From assembly GCF_020035535.1 (NCBI RefSeq), contig NZ_CP083349.1, forward strand, positions 2,294,001 through 2,358,000: a stretch of 64,000 bases of DNA, written 5' to 3'. Made by a program: the position numbers and the translations under genes. The notes under the pieces were generated by a model, which worked only from the letters and a program-made list of their open reading frames with translations, was not told where the DNA came from and searched no databases. The number at the start of each line of letters is the position of its first letter. The first letter of the stretch is position 1. Of the stretch, positions 17,026-25,621 are shown piece after piece. This DNA is from Ensifer adhaerens. GTDB taxonomy: Bacteria > Pseudomonadota > Alphaproteobacteria > Rhizobiales > Rhizobiaceae.

Positions 17026-17598
17026 TCACATGCCCTGCGGGCCGCGGTTCATCGCCGCGATGCCGGTACGGCAGACCTCGATGAGGCCGAGCGGCTTCAT
17101 GATGGCGATGAACTGCTCGATCTTCGACGGCTTGCCGGTGATCTCGAAGACGAAGTGATCGATGTTGGCGTCGATGACCGAGGCGCGGAATGCGTCGGCA
17201 AGGCGAAGCGCCTCGACGCGGTGGTCACCCGAGCCGTGCACCTTGACGAGCGCGAGTTCGCGCTCGATCGGCCGGTCGTGGCCAAGGCCCGCGGCGCGCA
17301 CGGTCAGGTCGACGACGCGGTGGACCGGAACCAGCCGTTCCAGCTGGTTCTTGATCTGGTCGAGCACGTGCGGCGTGCCGCGCGTGACGATGGTGATGCG
17401 CGACAGGTGCGCCTCGTGTTCCGTTTCCGAAACCGTGAGGCTCTCGATGTTGTAGCCGCGGCCGGAGAACAGGCCGATGACGCGGGCAAGGACGCCCGGC
17501 TCGTTATCGACGAGGACCGAGAGCGTGTGGGTTTCGGCGACCTCGGTCTCCTTGGCGATGAAGTAGGCGGAGCCGGTCGGTTGAAGGTGTGCGTTCAT
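17026..17598 (-). CDS. ilvH: Acetolactate synthase small (regulatory) subunit
   Basis: A 190-residue regulatory subunit of acetohydroxyacid synthase. The ACT domain at residues 20-95 has HTLSVLVDNEPGVLARVIGLFSGRGYNIESL, with valine feedback typical of this type. The second ACT-like half contains IDHFVFEITGKPSKIEQFI. It activates the large subunit and binds the feedback inhibitor valine. The gene follows ilvI with 23 bp between stop and start, so it forms one operon. First step of branched-chain amino acid synthesis. Confidence 0.96.
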   Translation of the reverse strand: MNAHLQPTGSAYFIAKETEVAETHTLSVLVDNEPGVLARVIGLFSGRGYNIESLTVSETEHEAHLSRITIVTRGTPHVLDQIKNQLERLVPVHRVVDLTVRAAGLGHDRPIERELALVKVHGSGDHRVEALRLADAFRASVIDANIDHFVFEITGKPSKIEQFIAIMKPLGLIEVCRTGIAAMNRGPQGM

Positions 17599-17621
17599 TT
17601 CGGTTGGTTCCTCTACCTATC

Positions 17622-19400
17622 TCAGACCAGCTGGCGGCCCTTGGCGTCGATCGCGTTGGCGACCGCTTCGTCCGTGGCTTCGTCGGGCAGCAGCATCTCG
17701 TTGTGGGCCTTGCCCGAGGGGATCATCGGGAAGCAGTTGGCGAGGTTGGCGACGCGGCAATCGAAGATAACCGGCGCCGGTGTGTCGATCATCTTGCGGA
17801 TCGCTGCATCGAGCTCGCTCGGCTTGTCGCAACGGATGCCGACGCCGCCATAGGCTTCCGCCAGCTTGACGAAGTCAGGCATCGCTTCGGTGTAGGAATG
17901 CGACAGGCGGTTGCCGTGAAGCAGCTGCTGCCATTGCCGCACCATGCCCATGTACTGGTTGTTGAGGATGAAGATCTTGACCGGCAGGCCGTACTGGACC
18001 GCGCAGGACATTTCCTGGATGCACATCTGGATCGAGGCGTCGCCGGCGATGTCGACGACGAGGCTGTTGGGATGCGCGACCTGCACGCCGATGGCCGCCG
18101 GGAAGCCGTAACCCATGGTGCCGAGGCCGCCCGAGGTCATCCAGCGGTTCGGTTGCTCGAAGCCGAAGAACTGCGCTGCCCACATCTGATGCTGGCCGAC
18201 TTCCGTGGTGATGTAGGTGTCGCGGTCCTTGCTCAGCTCATAGAGCCGCTGGATCGCATATTGCGGCATGATGACGTCGTCGTTCGGCGCATAGGCGAGC
18301 GAATTGCGGGCGCGCCACTTGGTGATCATCTCCCACCAGTCCGAAAGCCGCGCCTTGTCGGCCGACTTGGAGGCCGCGCGCCACAAACGAACCATGTCTT
18401 CGAGAACGGTGCCGACATCGCCGAGGATCGGCACGTCGACGCGGACGTTCTTGTTGATCGACGACGGATCGATGTCGATGTGGATCTTCTTGGAGTTCGG
18501 CGAGAACGCGTTGAGGCGGCCGGTGATGCGGTCGTCGAAGCGGGCGCCAATGCAGATCATGACGTCGCAGTCATGCATCGCCATGTTGGCCTCGTAGGTG
18601 CCGTGCATGCCGAGCATGCCGAGCCAGGCCTTGCCGGAAGCCGGATAGGCGCCGAGGCCCATCAGCGTCGAGGTGATCGGGAAGCCGGTCAGTTCGACCA
18701 GTTCGCGCAGCAGATGCGAGGCTTCCGGTCCGGAATTGATGACGCCGCCGCCGGAATAGATGATCGGCTGGCGCGCGGTGCGCATCAACTCGACCGCTTC
18801 TTCGATCTTCTTCAGATCGCCTTGCTTCTTCGGCTGGTAGCTCTTCTGGGTCGGGACGGCCGATGGCGGCGTGTAGGTGCCGGTCGCAAACTGCACGTCC
18901 TTCGGGATATCGACGACAACCGGGCCTGGGCGGCCGGACTGGGCGACGCGGAAGGCCTCATGGATGATGCGGGCGAGATCGTTGACGTCCTTGACCAGCC
19001 AGTTGTGCTTGGTGCACGGCCGGGTGATGCCGACGGTGTCGCATTCCTGGAAGGCGTCGGAGCCGATCAGCGAGGTCGGAACCTGGCCGGAGATGCAGAC
19101 GAGCGGGATGGAATCCATCAACGCGTCCTGCAGCGGGGTCACCGCATTGGTGGCGCCGGGACCGGAGGTAACCAGCATGACGCCGACCTTGCCGGTGGAG
19201 CGGGCATAACCTTCGGCCATGTGGCCGGCGCCCTGCTCGTGGCGAACGAGGATGTGCTGGATATCGTCCTGCTGGTGGATTTCGTCATAGATCGGAAGCA
19301 CGGCGCCGCCGGGATAGCCGAAGATATGCTCGACGCCGTTGTCTCTCAGAGCCTGGAGAACGATCTCCGCGCCTGTCATCTGGTTTTCTGTACCGCTCAT
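17622..19400 (-). CDS. ilvI: Acetolactate synthase large (catalytic) subunit
   Basis: A 592-residue ThDP enzyme making acetolactate or acetohydroxybutyrate from pyruvate. Motifs include the N-terminal glutamate region GYPGGAVLPIYDEI, the FAD-associated middle domain, and the ThDP/Mg site IAGDASIQMCIQEM through ILNNQYMGMVRQWQQ. The ATG at 19400 (MSGTENQMTGAEIV) is the family start; an upstream in-frame extension to 19556 would read through the terminator hairpin and leader region and is rejected. Upstream lies an attenuator with a Val/Ile/Leu leader peptide. Confidence 0.97.
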   Translation of the reverse strand: MSGTENQMTGAEIVLQALRDNGVEHIFGYPGGAVLPIYDEIHQQDDIQHILVRHEQGAGHMAEGYARSTGKVGVMLVTSGPGATNAVTPLQDALMDSIPLVCISGQVPTSLIGSDAFQECDTVGITRPCTKHNWLVKDVNDLARIIHEAFRVAQSGRPGPVVVDIPKDVQFATGTYTPPSAVPTQKSYQPKKQGDLKKIEEAVELMRTARQPIIYSGGGVINSGPEASHLLRELVELTGFPITSTLMGLGAYPASGKAWLGMLGMHGTYEANMAMHDCDVMICIGARFDDRITGRLNAFSPNSKKIHIDIDPSSINKNVRVDVPILGDVGTVLEDMVRLWRAASKSADKARLSDWWEMITKWRARNSLAYAPNDDVIMPQYAIQRLYELSKDRDTYITTEVGQHQMWAAQFFGFEQPNRWMTSGGLGTMGYGFPAAIGVQVAHPNSLVVDIAGDASIQMCIQEMSCAVQYGLPVKIFILNNQYMGMVRQWQQLLHGNRLSHSYTEAMPDFVKLAEAYGGVGIRCDKPSELDAAIRKMIDTPAPVIFDCRVANLANCFPMIPSGKAHNEMLLPDEATDEAVANAIDAKGRQLV

Positions 19401-19453
19401 TGACTTGCTTCCGTCCCTTTTCCCAGTTGGGTGCTTAGCTTGTTTGAAGGCAT

Positions 19454-19477
19454 AAAAAAAGGCCCCGTCAGGAGCCT
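19454..19477 (-). terminator. ilvI attenuator terminator
   Basis: On the minus strand, AGGCTCC-TGAC-GGGGCCT forms a 7-bp stem with one G-T pair, followed by seven T (19460-19454). It is 54 bp before the ilvI start and downstream of the leader peptide. The CGCATGGG block of the leader and CCCATGCG at 19484-19491 also pair perfectly, which gives a competing upstream stem. The arrangement is that of amino-acid attenuation. Confidence 0.82.
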
Positions 19478-19509
19478 CGTTCAGCGCATGGGTGGCTACC
19501 GCCGGATGG

Positions 19510-19566
19510 TTACACCATCCTGCCCATGCGCCGTCCCACCACAAGAATAACCGCAAAATTTTTCAT
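19510..19566 (-). CDS. ilvI leader peptide
   Basis: A short frame encodes MKNFAVILVVGRRMGRMV, 18 residues. Residues 6-10 read V-I-L-V-V, the exact amino acids whose tRNA charging controls branched-chain synthesis. Its stop (TAA at 19510-19512) lies close upstream of the terminator hairpin. Shortage of charged Val, Ile or Leu tRNA would stall the ribosome in the VILVV block and favour the antiterminator. It was recognised from sequence design, so translation is inferred. Confidence 0.82.
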   Translation of the reverse strand: MKNFAVILVVGRRMGRMV

Positions 19567-19910
19567 GGGGCGAGTTGATAACCACAAATGCGGAAGGCGT
19601 CAACGGCTTTTAGTTACACGACCGGGCTTCGCCGCGGAACATTGTTGCGCAGCCGAAGCGCTCGCCTCCCCGGGGCCGGCCCGAGAAAGCCGCACGTCTG
19701 CGGACGGGCGAAGACCATCGAAGCGCCGGCTTGACGGCGATGCGGCTTGGCGCTACCTCCCATTCCGGGCTTCAGATCCCCGCCGCTCGCAGGCTTCCAG
19801 TCTCGGTGAAATCTGACTTCTGACGATATCCTCTCGCCCCGATCGCATTTCGTGTGGCAGGCAATGCGAGCCCCTCCTCCTTCTTGAAATGCGAAGAACA
19901 GGAGTGCGGG

Positions 19911-21284
19911 ATGTCCAAGGACACCTCCAGCCAGAATATCTTTCTGACCGCGCCGCTCGGCGCGATCTTCTTGAAAACAGCACTGCCGATCATCTTCGTC
20001 ATGAGCATGAACGGGCTGTTGACGGTCGTCGATGCCATCGTGCTCGGGATCTATGTCGGCACTGAAGCCGTCGGCGCCGTGACCACGGTGTTTCCGATCT
20101 TCATTCTCACGGTGGCGCTGGCGACCCTCGTCGTCAGCGGCATGGCGAGCCTGCTTGCCCGTCATCTTGGCGCCGGCCGCATTGCCGAAGCCCGCAGCGT
20201 CTTTGCCGGCGCCCATATGCTGGCGCTGACGATCGCCACAGCGCTGATCGCGCTGTTCGTGGTCTTCGGCGAACGACTGGTGCTGACGCTCACCAATGGT
20301 CCGGGTCCGCTCGCCGGCATGGCCGAGCGCTATATCGCGATCATCATCTTCTGCGCGCCCGTCCAGTTCCTTCTGGCGGTGCAATCGGATGCGCTTCGAT
20401 GCGAGGGACGCGCCGGGCTGATGGCCGGCCTCAGTGTGCTGGTCTCGGTCGCGAACCTCGTCCTCAACTATGTGCTGATCGCGCTGCTGGACCTGGGTGT
20501 TGCGGGGTCCGCCACCGCCACCGTGCTGGCGCAGGTCCTGGCCCTTGGCCTCATCGCCCTCTTCCGCCTGTTCGGACGCACGGAACTGCGGCTCTCCGCC
20601 CTACTCCGGTACAGTCCACTGACGGGATGGAGCCGCATGATTGCGCTGGGCAGCCCGCAAAGCCTCGGTTTCATCGGCATGGCCCTGGTTTCGGTGACGA
20701 TCATGGCGGCGCTGCAGAAGACTGCGGCCGAAAACTACGACACCACGGTCGCCGCCTACGGCATCGTCACCCGCATCATGACCTTCGCCCTTTTGCCGCT
20801 CTTGGGCTTGAGCCAGGCGATGCAGGCGATCGTCGGCAACAATGTCGGCGCCGGCCTTGCGGATCGGGCCGAAAGGATGCTGCGGCTCGGGCTACTTGTG
20901 GCGCTGGCCTACTGCCTCACCGTCGAAGTGCTGCTCGTCGGCTTTGCCCGGCCGATCGGCGCGACCTTCGTCGACAGTGATGCGGTCATCGCAGACGTCG
21001 CGCGCATCATGCCCGTGATGGTCGCGATGTATGTCTTGTCCGGACCGCTGATCATGCTCGGCAGCTACTTCCAGGCGATCGGTGATGCCGGCCGGGCGGC
21101 GGTCCTGGGGCTTGCCAAGCCCTATCTCTTCACCATGCCACTGGTCGCCTTCTACGCGTCGACTTTCGGCGAACCCGGCATCTGGTTTGCCACGCCGACG
21201 GCGGAAGCGCTGCTGCTCGCGGTCGCGATGCTGGTGTTGTGGCAGGCGGCGCGGCGGCGCGGCGCTGCGGGCCGGGTGTCCTGA
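19911..21284 (+). CDS. MATE family multidrug/Na+ efflux transporter
   Basis: A 457-residue exporter with twelve hydrophobic segments, at the usual MATE length. N-terminal half has VMSMNGLLTVVDAIVLGIYVG and AVTTVFPIFILTVALATLVV; the second half begins around residue 235 and carries MIALGSPQSLGFIGMALV and GLSQAMQAIVGNNVGAG, typical MATE repeat signatures. The ATG at 19911 has AGGAG seven bases upstream. It is not in an operon; the next gene converges. Substrate spectrum is unknown. Confidence 0.92.
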   Translation: MSKDTSSQNIFLTAPLGAIFLKTALPIIFVMSMNGLLTVVDAIVLGIYVGTEAVGAVTTVFPIFILTVALATLVVSGMASLLARHLGAGRIAEARSVFAGAHMLALTIATALIALFVVFGERLVLTLTNGPGPLAGMAERYIAIIIFCAPVQFLLAVQSDALRCEGRAGLMAGLSVLVSVANLVLNYVLIALLDLGVAGSATATVLAQVLALGLIALFRLFGRTELRLSALLRYSPLTGWSRMIALGSPQSLGFIGMALVSVTIMAALQKTAAENYDTTVAAYGIVTRIMTFALLPLLGLSQAMQAIVGNNVGAGLADRAERMLRLGLLVALAYCLTVEVLLVGFARPIGATFVDSDAVIADVARIMPVMVAMYVLSGPLIMLGSYFQAIGDAGRAAVLGLAKPYLFTMPLVAFYASTFGEPGIWFATPTAEALLLAVAMLVLWQAARRRGAAGRVS

Positions 21285-21292
21285 CGAAAATA

Positions 21293-21318
21293 CGATCGAC
21301 CCCGGATGGGGTCGATCG
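21293..21318. terminator. Strong inverted repeat between convergent genes
   Basis: Eleven-base arms CGATCGACCCC and GGGGTCGATCG with a GGAT loop match perfectly. It lies between the MATE gene and the convergent ene-reductase gene. On the minus strand a short TATTTTC tract follows the stem, so it fits a terminator for the ene-reductase and may serve both sides. Confidence 0.65.
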
Positions 21319-21358
21319 GCTCCGCAACCGGACGCTTCATGCTCCGAAGCGGAGCGCT

Positions 21359-22426
21359 CTAGGCCGAAGCGGCGAGCGCCGGGTAGTCGACGTAGCCTTT
21401 CGCCGTGCCGCCGAAATAGGTCATGCGATCGGCCTCGTTCATCGGCGCGTCGGCCTTCAGTCGGTGAACGAAATCCGGATTGGCCAGCACCATCTGACCG
21501 TAGGCTTCCAGATCGGCGAGCCCCGAAGGGAGATCGGAACCGATCTCGTCGCGCACGCGCCCGGGGCGGTTCAGGATCAAGGGCCGCGACCAGAGCTTGC
21601 GGATCGAAGCGAGCAGCGGTTCGTCGCCCGCGTGCATGATGTGCAGATAGGCAAGGCCGAGCTTGTCGAGTTCGGCAACCAGATAGCGGTAGAGATCCGG
21701 GCCGTCCGCACCTTCGTCGATGCCCCACATCTTGAGGCCCGGAGAGAGGCGGATGGCCGTGCGGTCCGCGCCGATCTCCTCGGCGATGGCCGTGGCGACC
21801 TCAATGGCAAAGCGCGCGCGGTTCTCGATCGAGCCCCCATACTCGTCGGTCCGGGTGTTGGCGCTCGGCGCCAGGAACTGGTGGACCAGATAGGCGTTGG
21901 CGCCATGGATCTCGACGCCGTCGGCGCCGGCCTCGATCGCGCGGCGGGCCGCATGGCGGAAGTCGGCGATGGTCTGGCGCACCTCTTCAGAGGTCAGCGC
22001 CCGCGGCGTCGGAATGTCCTGCATGCCCGTCGCGGTGAACATCGTGCTGCCGGGCGCGATCGCCGACGGCCCAACGCCCTGGCGATGGTGCGGCGTGTTG
22101 TCGGGGTGCGACATGCGTCCTGCATGCATGAGCTGGATGAAGATACGACCGCCCCGCGCGTGTACGGCGGAGGTGATCGTCTCCCAGCCGGCGACATGCG
22201 CATCGGTGTAGATGCCGGGCGTGGTGAGATAGCCCTGCCCGTCATCCGAAGGCTGCGTGCCTTCGGTCACGATCAGGCCGACGCTGGCGCGCTGGGCATA
22301 GTATTCGGCGGCGAGCGCGCCGGGCGTACCATCGTAGTCGGCGCGGCTGCGGGTCATGGGCGCCATGGCCAGCCGGTTGGCAAGCGTGTGGCGGCCGATA
22401 CGAACGGAGGTGAACAGCAGGCTCAT
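21359..22426 (-). CDS. Old Yellow Enzyme family alkene reductase (NemA-like)
   Basis: A 355-residue FMN flavoprotein of the OYE family that reduces activated C=C bonds with NADPH. The N-terminus LFTSVRIGRHTLANRLAMAPMTRSRA and MTRSRA motif, the substrate pair HGAN (His/Asn), YLVHQFLAPSANTRTDEYGGS, and the FMN-binding GLKMWGI region are all intact. The ATG at 22426 is preceded by GGAGA. Divergent from a LysR gene 107 bp away that probably regulates it. Physiological role: detoxification of electrophiles such as N-ethylmaleimide-type compounds. Confidence 0.93.
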   Translation of the reverse strand: MSLLFTSVRIGRHTLANRLAMAPMTRSRADYDGTPGALAAEYYAQRASVGLIVTEGTQPSDDGQGYLTTPGIYTDAHVAGWETITSAVHARGGRIFIQLMHAGRMSHPDNTPHHRQGVGPSAIAPGSTMFTATGMQDIPTPRALTSEEVRQTIADFRHAARRAIEAGADGVEIHGANAYLVHQFLAPSANTRTDEYGGSIENRARFAIEVATAIAEEIGADRTAIRLSPGLKMWGIDEGADGPDLYRYLVAELDKLGLAYLHIMHAGDEPLLASIRKLWSRPLILNRPGRVRDEIGSDLPSGLADLEAYGQMVLANPDFVHRLKADAPMNEADRMTYFGGTAKGYVDYPALAASA

Positions 22427-22501
22427 CGGGGTCTCCTTCGAGAGTTCCAAGTGTTGATACCCTTGTCCACTATTCCGCATTCGGGATAAATACGGGCAAT
22501 T

Positions 22502-22525
22502 TGGAATTACAGTTCCATTAATGGA
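22502..22525. promoter_or_regulatory. Overlapping dyads in divergent ene-reductase/LysR promoter
   Basis: TGGAA-N6-TTCCA (22502-22517) overlaps a perfect 12-base palindrome TCCATTAATGGA (22514-22525), both ending 9 bp before the LysR start. Such AT-rich dyads in a divergent LysR promoter usually mark the regulator binding site. Confidence 0.45.
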
Positions 22526-22533
22526 GCAATCGG

Positions 22534-23412
22534 ATGAGCCATCTGAACGACATGGCGCTGTTCGTCGAAGTGGCGAAAGCCAGAAGCTTTCGCAAAGCCG
22601 CCGACATCGTCGGCATGCCCAACTCTACCCTGTCGCGACGAATCAGCGAATTGGAGAAGGCGATCGGGCTGAGGCTGCTTCACCGCACGACGCGAAAGAT
22701 CGAGCTGACCGAAGCGGGCCAGCTCTACTTCGAGCGCAGCAAGCGCATCGTCGATGAAGCGCGCCTGGCGCACGAGCAGCTGGGCGCCATGCTGGAGCAG
22801 CCGAGCGGCCTGCTGCGCGTGTCGATGCCGGTCGATTTCGCCACCATCTACATGACACCGCTGATCGCCGAATTCGCCCGGCGCTATCCCGGCATCACCT
22901 TCGATTTCGACCTGACGCCGCGGCGCGTCGATCTGGTGACGGAGCCCTTCGACGTGGTGATCCGCGCGGGAGAGCTGCAGGATTCACGCCTGATTGCGCG
23001 ACTTGTCGGCCGTCACGCACGCTATCTCTACGCCTCCCCTGTCTATCTGGCAGCCCACGGCGAGCCGCAGGAGCCGGCGGACCTCGGCCGTCACGACTGC
23101 ATCTCCATGCCGAGGGCAACCGACTGGACGCTCCATGATGGCCACAACAACAGGATCGACGTTTCGGTCACCGGCCGCTTCACGGTCAACAATGTCGGCA
23201 TGATGCGCGCGCTCGCCGTCAACGGCCAGGGCATCGCGCTCCTGGCCGAACGCATCGCCGGCGACGACTTTACTGAAGGTCGGCTGAAACGCGTGCTGCC
23301 CGGCTGGGAGGGCACCTCCATCGCCATTCACGCCATCACCGAGACGCGTCTGCTGCCGGCCAAGACCCAACGCTTCATCGAGTTTCTGCAGCAGGAGATG
23401 GCCCGCGCCTAG
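22534..23412 (+). CDS. LysR family transcriptional regulator
   Basis: A 292-residue regulator. Winged helix at residues 5-60: MALFVEVAKARSFRKAADIVGMPNSTLSRRISELE. Effector domain begins around 90 with GLLRVSMPVDFA and contains the FDVVIRAGEL strand. The ATG at 22534 leaves a short leader from the dyads. Divergent from the OYE gene, which is the standard regulator-target arrangement; inducers in this subgroup are often electrophiles or aromatic compounds. Confidence 0.93.
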   Translation: MSHLNDMALFVEVAKARSFRKAADIVGMPNSTLSRRISELEKAIGLRLLHRTTRKIELTEAGQLYFERSKRIVDEARLAHEQLGAMLEQPSGLLRVSMPVDFATIYMTPLIAEFARRYPGITFDFDLTPRRVDLVTEPFDVVIRAGELQDSRLIARLVGRHARYLYASPVYLAAHGEPQEPADLGRHDCISMPRATDWTLHDGHNNRIDVSVTGRFTVNNVGMMRALAVNGQGIALLAERIAGDDFTEGRLKRVLPGWEGTSIAIHAITETRLLPAKTQRFIEFLQQEMARA

Positions 23413-23479
23413 CCGCGATGGCGTCGTCTTCCTGCCCCCATGAGAACACGCTAAAATATAAGCGATTGGGGAGAACGGG

Positions 23480-25213
23480 ATGGCGAACGAGCACGTCGAG
23501 CGGCGACTTGCGGTCATCATGGCCACCGACATCGTCGGCTATTCCCGCATGGCCGAGGCCGACGAACTGCGCACGATCGGCACGATGAAGCGGCTGCAGA
23601 ACGCGATCCTCGCCCCGGAAATTGCCGCCCGCGGCGGCCGGATCGTCAAGCTCATGGGCGACGGTTCTCTGGTTGTCTTCAACTCCGCCGTCGATGCGGT
23701 GGACTGCGCCATCTCGCTTCAGGGGGCGCTCGCCTGCGACCAGAAGGAGCAACCGGCCGATGACCGCATCCTCGTCAGGATCGGCATCAACCTTGCCGAC
23801 GTCGTCATCGAGGGGGACGATCTGCTCGGCGATGGCGTCAATGTCGCCGCCCGTCTTCAGGCGTCGGCATCGCCCGGCGGCATCTGCATCGCCGATGTCG
23901 TCCACCGGCAACTGAGCGCCAAGAGCCGATCAGCCTTCCTCGACGGCGGCGAGATCGCGCTGAAGAACATCTCGCGCCCGGCCCACGTCTGGCACTGGAC
24001 GGACGCACCGACGATGGGGCCGGCAGCCTCGCAAGCCTGCGCGCGCACCTCGATCGCGGTGCTGCCGTTCGAAAACCTCGGCGGCGCGCCGGATCAGACC
24101 TTTTTCAGCGACGGGATCAGCGAGGATATCATCGGCGGCCTTGCCCGCTTCCGCTCGCTTTCCGTCACGTCAGCCAGTTCGTCCTTCAGCTTCCGCGACA
24201 AGAATACGGACAGGAGAGAAACCGGCCGCAGGCTCGGCGCCACCTACCTGGTCGAGGGCAGCGTGCGGCGCGTCGGCGAGCGGATCCGCATCACCGCGCA
24301 ACTGGTGGAAGCCGCAACCGGCGCGCACCTCTGGTCGGACCATTACGACCGGAGCCTCACGGATATTTTCGCAGTCCAGGATGAGGTGACGCAGACGATC
24401 GTGTCGACCCTCGTCGGCCAGATCGAAAGCGCCGACCTGCGCCAGGTGCTGCGCAAACCGCCGACGAGCCTTGCGGCCTATGAATTCTACCTGCGCGGGC
24501 TTGCCCATATTCGCGGCTACGAGCCGGACGACAACCGGCAGGCCCGGGCCATGTTTCAGGCGGCGATCGAACGCGACCCGCATTTTGCCCTGGCCCACGC
24601 CTATCTGGCGCTCGCCACCATCGCCGAGCAGGGCTACGGCAACGCGCCGGCGGATGTTCTCGACGCGGCGATGGCGATGGCCCGCAAGGCCGTGTCGCTC
24701 GATGAGGCCGAAGGCGGCTGCCAGCGGCTGCTGGCACTCATTCACGTCAATCGCCGCGAATTCGAGTTGGCGGAGCGGCACTATCGCCGCGCCTATCTGC
24801 TGAACCCCAACGACGCCAATACACTGGTGCAGATGGGTGGCCTCTTTGCCCGGCGCGGCAAGCTCGACGAGGCGATGGAGTGGATCAATGAGGGCTTCCG
24901 GCTGAACCCGTTTCCGCCGCCCTGGTACAGCGCCGCCCTCGGCAACGCCCTCTATATTCTCGGCCATTACGATGAGGCCGCGGCAGCACTCAAGGAACTG
25001 CCCAATCCCGGCGCGTTCACGCTCGCCCGTCTCGTCGCCTGCCATACGCAGGCCGGCAACAGCGTCGCCGCCGAGGAGACGAAGGCTCGACTTCTGCAAG
25101 CGCGTCCGGACTTCTCGACGGAAGATTTCATCCGGCACGGCCTGTTGCTCGAACGGGACGAACACCGTGACCTGTTCCGCCAGGGCCTGTTGAAGGCGGG
25201 GCTGCCGAAATGA
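23480..25213 (+). CDS. Class III adenylate/guanylate cyclase with TolB-like and TPR domains
   Basis: A 577-residue protein. A class III cyclase domain occupies residues 10-170: the first metal Asp is D17 in MATDIVGYS, the second is D61 in GDGSLVVF, and GDGVNVAARLQ follows. A middle domain around 190-310 contains SIAVLPFENLGGAPDQTFFSDGISEDII, the FlgO/TolB-like pattern common in rhizobia. The C-terminal 250 residues hold TPR helices (RGYEPDDNRQARAMFQAAIERDPHFALAHAYLAL pattern). No membrane segment is visible. Whether cAMP or cGMP is made is not decided by sequence; the TPR part suggests protein-protein control. Confidence 0.9.
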   Translation: MANEHVERRLAVIMATDIVGYSRMAEADELRTIGTMKRLQNAILAPEIAARGGRIVKLMGDGSLVVFNSAVDAVDCAISLQGALACDQKEQPADDRILVRIGINLADVVIEGDDLLGDGVNVAARLQASASPGGICIADVVHRQLSAKSRSAFLDGGEIALKNISRPAHVWHWTDAPTMGPAASQACARTSIAVLPFENLGGAPDQTFFSDGISEDIIGGLARFRSLSVTSASSSFSFRDKNTDRRETGRRLGATYLVEGSVRRVGERIRITAQLVEAATGAHLWSDHYDRSLTDIFAVQDEVTQTIVSTLVGQIESADLRQVLRKPPTSLAAYEFYLRGLAHIRGYEPDDNRQARAMFQAAIERDPHFALAHAYLALATIAEQGYGNAPADVLDAAMAMARKAVSLDEAEGGCQRLLALIHVNRREFELAERHYRRAYLLNPNDANTLVQMGGLFARRGKLDEAMEWINEGFRLNPFPPPWYSAALGNALYILGHYDEAAAALKELPNPGAFTLARLVACHTQAGNSVAAEETKARLLQARPDFSTEDFIRHGLLLERDEHRDLFRQGLLKAGLPK

Positions 25214-25369
25214 AGCGGGCGCTCGGCCCGATTCACGCCGTCATTCCCCGAGGACGCCCAAGTCCGAAGCGGCTTGGAAGAGCCTAACTACAGTTGAGAT
25301 CAATACTCGCGGAACCACAAAGATTTTAGTGGCCGAGCCTGTCGCGTGCACCTTGCATTAACAACTCGC

Positions 25370-25383
25370 ATGCAAATTAGCAT
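25370..25383. promoter_or_regulatory. Fur/Mur-like dyad near small ORF
   Basis: ATGC-AAATTA-GCAT at 25370-25383, overlapping GCAA-N7-TTGC at 25372-25386. It resembles Fur/Mur-type operators of rhizobia (TGCAAAT-like half-sites) and lies 37 bp before the small membrane ORF. Similarity was judged by eye only. Confidence 0.3.
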
Positions 25384-25419
25384 TGCTGCATGAAGCAGCT
25401 TCAAACCAAGGGCAATGAT

Positions 25420-25518
25420 ATGCTTGACCTTCCTGTGCTGATGCCGCTCGTGATCAGCTTTGCCGCGATCTATCTGTTCTTTCGCTGGGTCGTGTTCGAC
25501 ATGAACTCCCCCAAATAA
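25420..25518 (+). CDS. Small single-pass membrane peptide (candidate)
   Basis: A 32-residue ORF starting MLDLPVLMPLVISFAAIYLF, with one hydrophobic helix (about residues 5-23) followed by RWVV and a short hydrophilic tail ending NSPK. A ribosome site AAGGG lies just before the ATG at 25420; an in-frame ATG at 25390 would give 42 residues but lacks a good site. It occupies the gap between the cyclase and the antiporter. No family is recognised; the class resembles regulators or accessory peptides of transporters. Confidence 0.4.
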   Translation: MLDLPVLMPLVISFAAIYLFFRWVVFDMNSPK

Positions 25519-25621
25519 CGGTCGCCCCGCGCGCTTACAGCGTCGCCCCTCGCTTACAGCGTAGATCCGGCCATCCCACCTAAAGTTCCCTGGATATTGC
25601 CAAGCAGCCGGGAGGCGTGCC

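Noticed and set aside
17589..19403. A 604-codon open frame on the plus strand opposite ilvI
   Set aside because: Its product resembles no family and ilvI/ilvH on the minus strand are complete. Long antisense open frames are common in GC-rich DNA because stop codons are rare.
19401..19556. Extended ilvI N-terminus in frame to 19556
   Set aside because: It would read through the attenuator hairpin and terminator T-tract, and the family start MSGTENQ begins at 19400.
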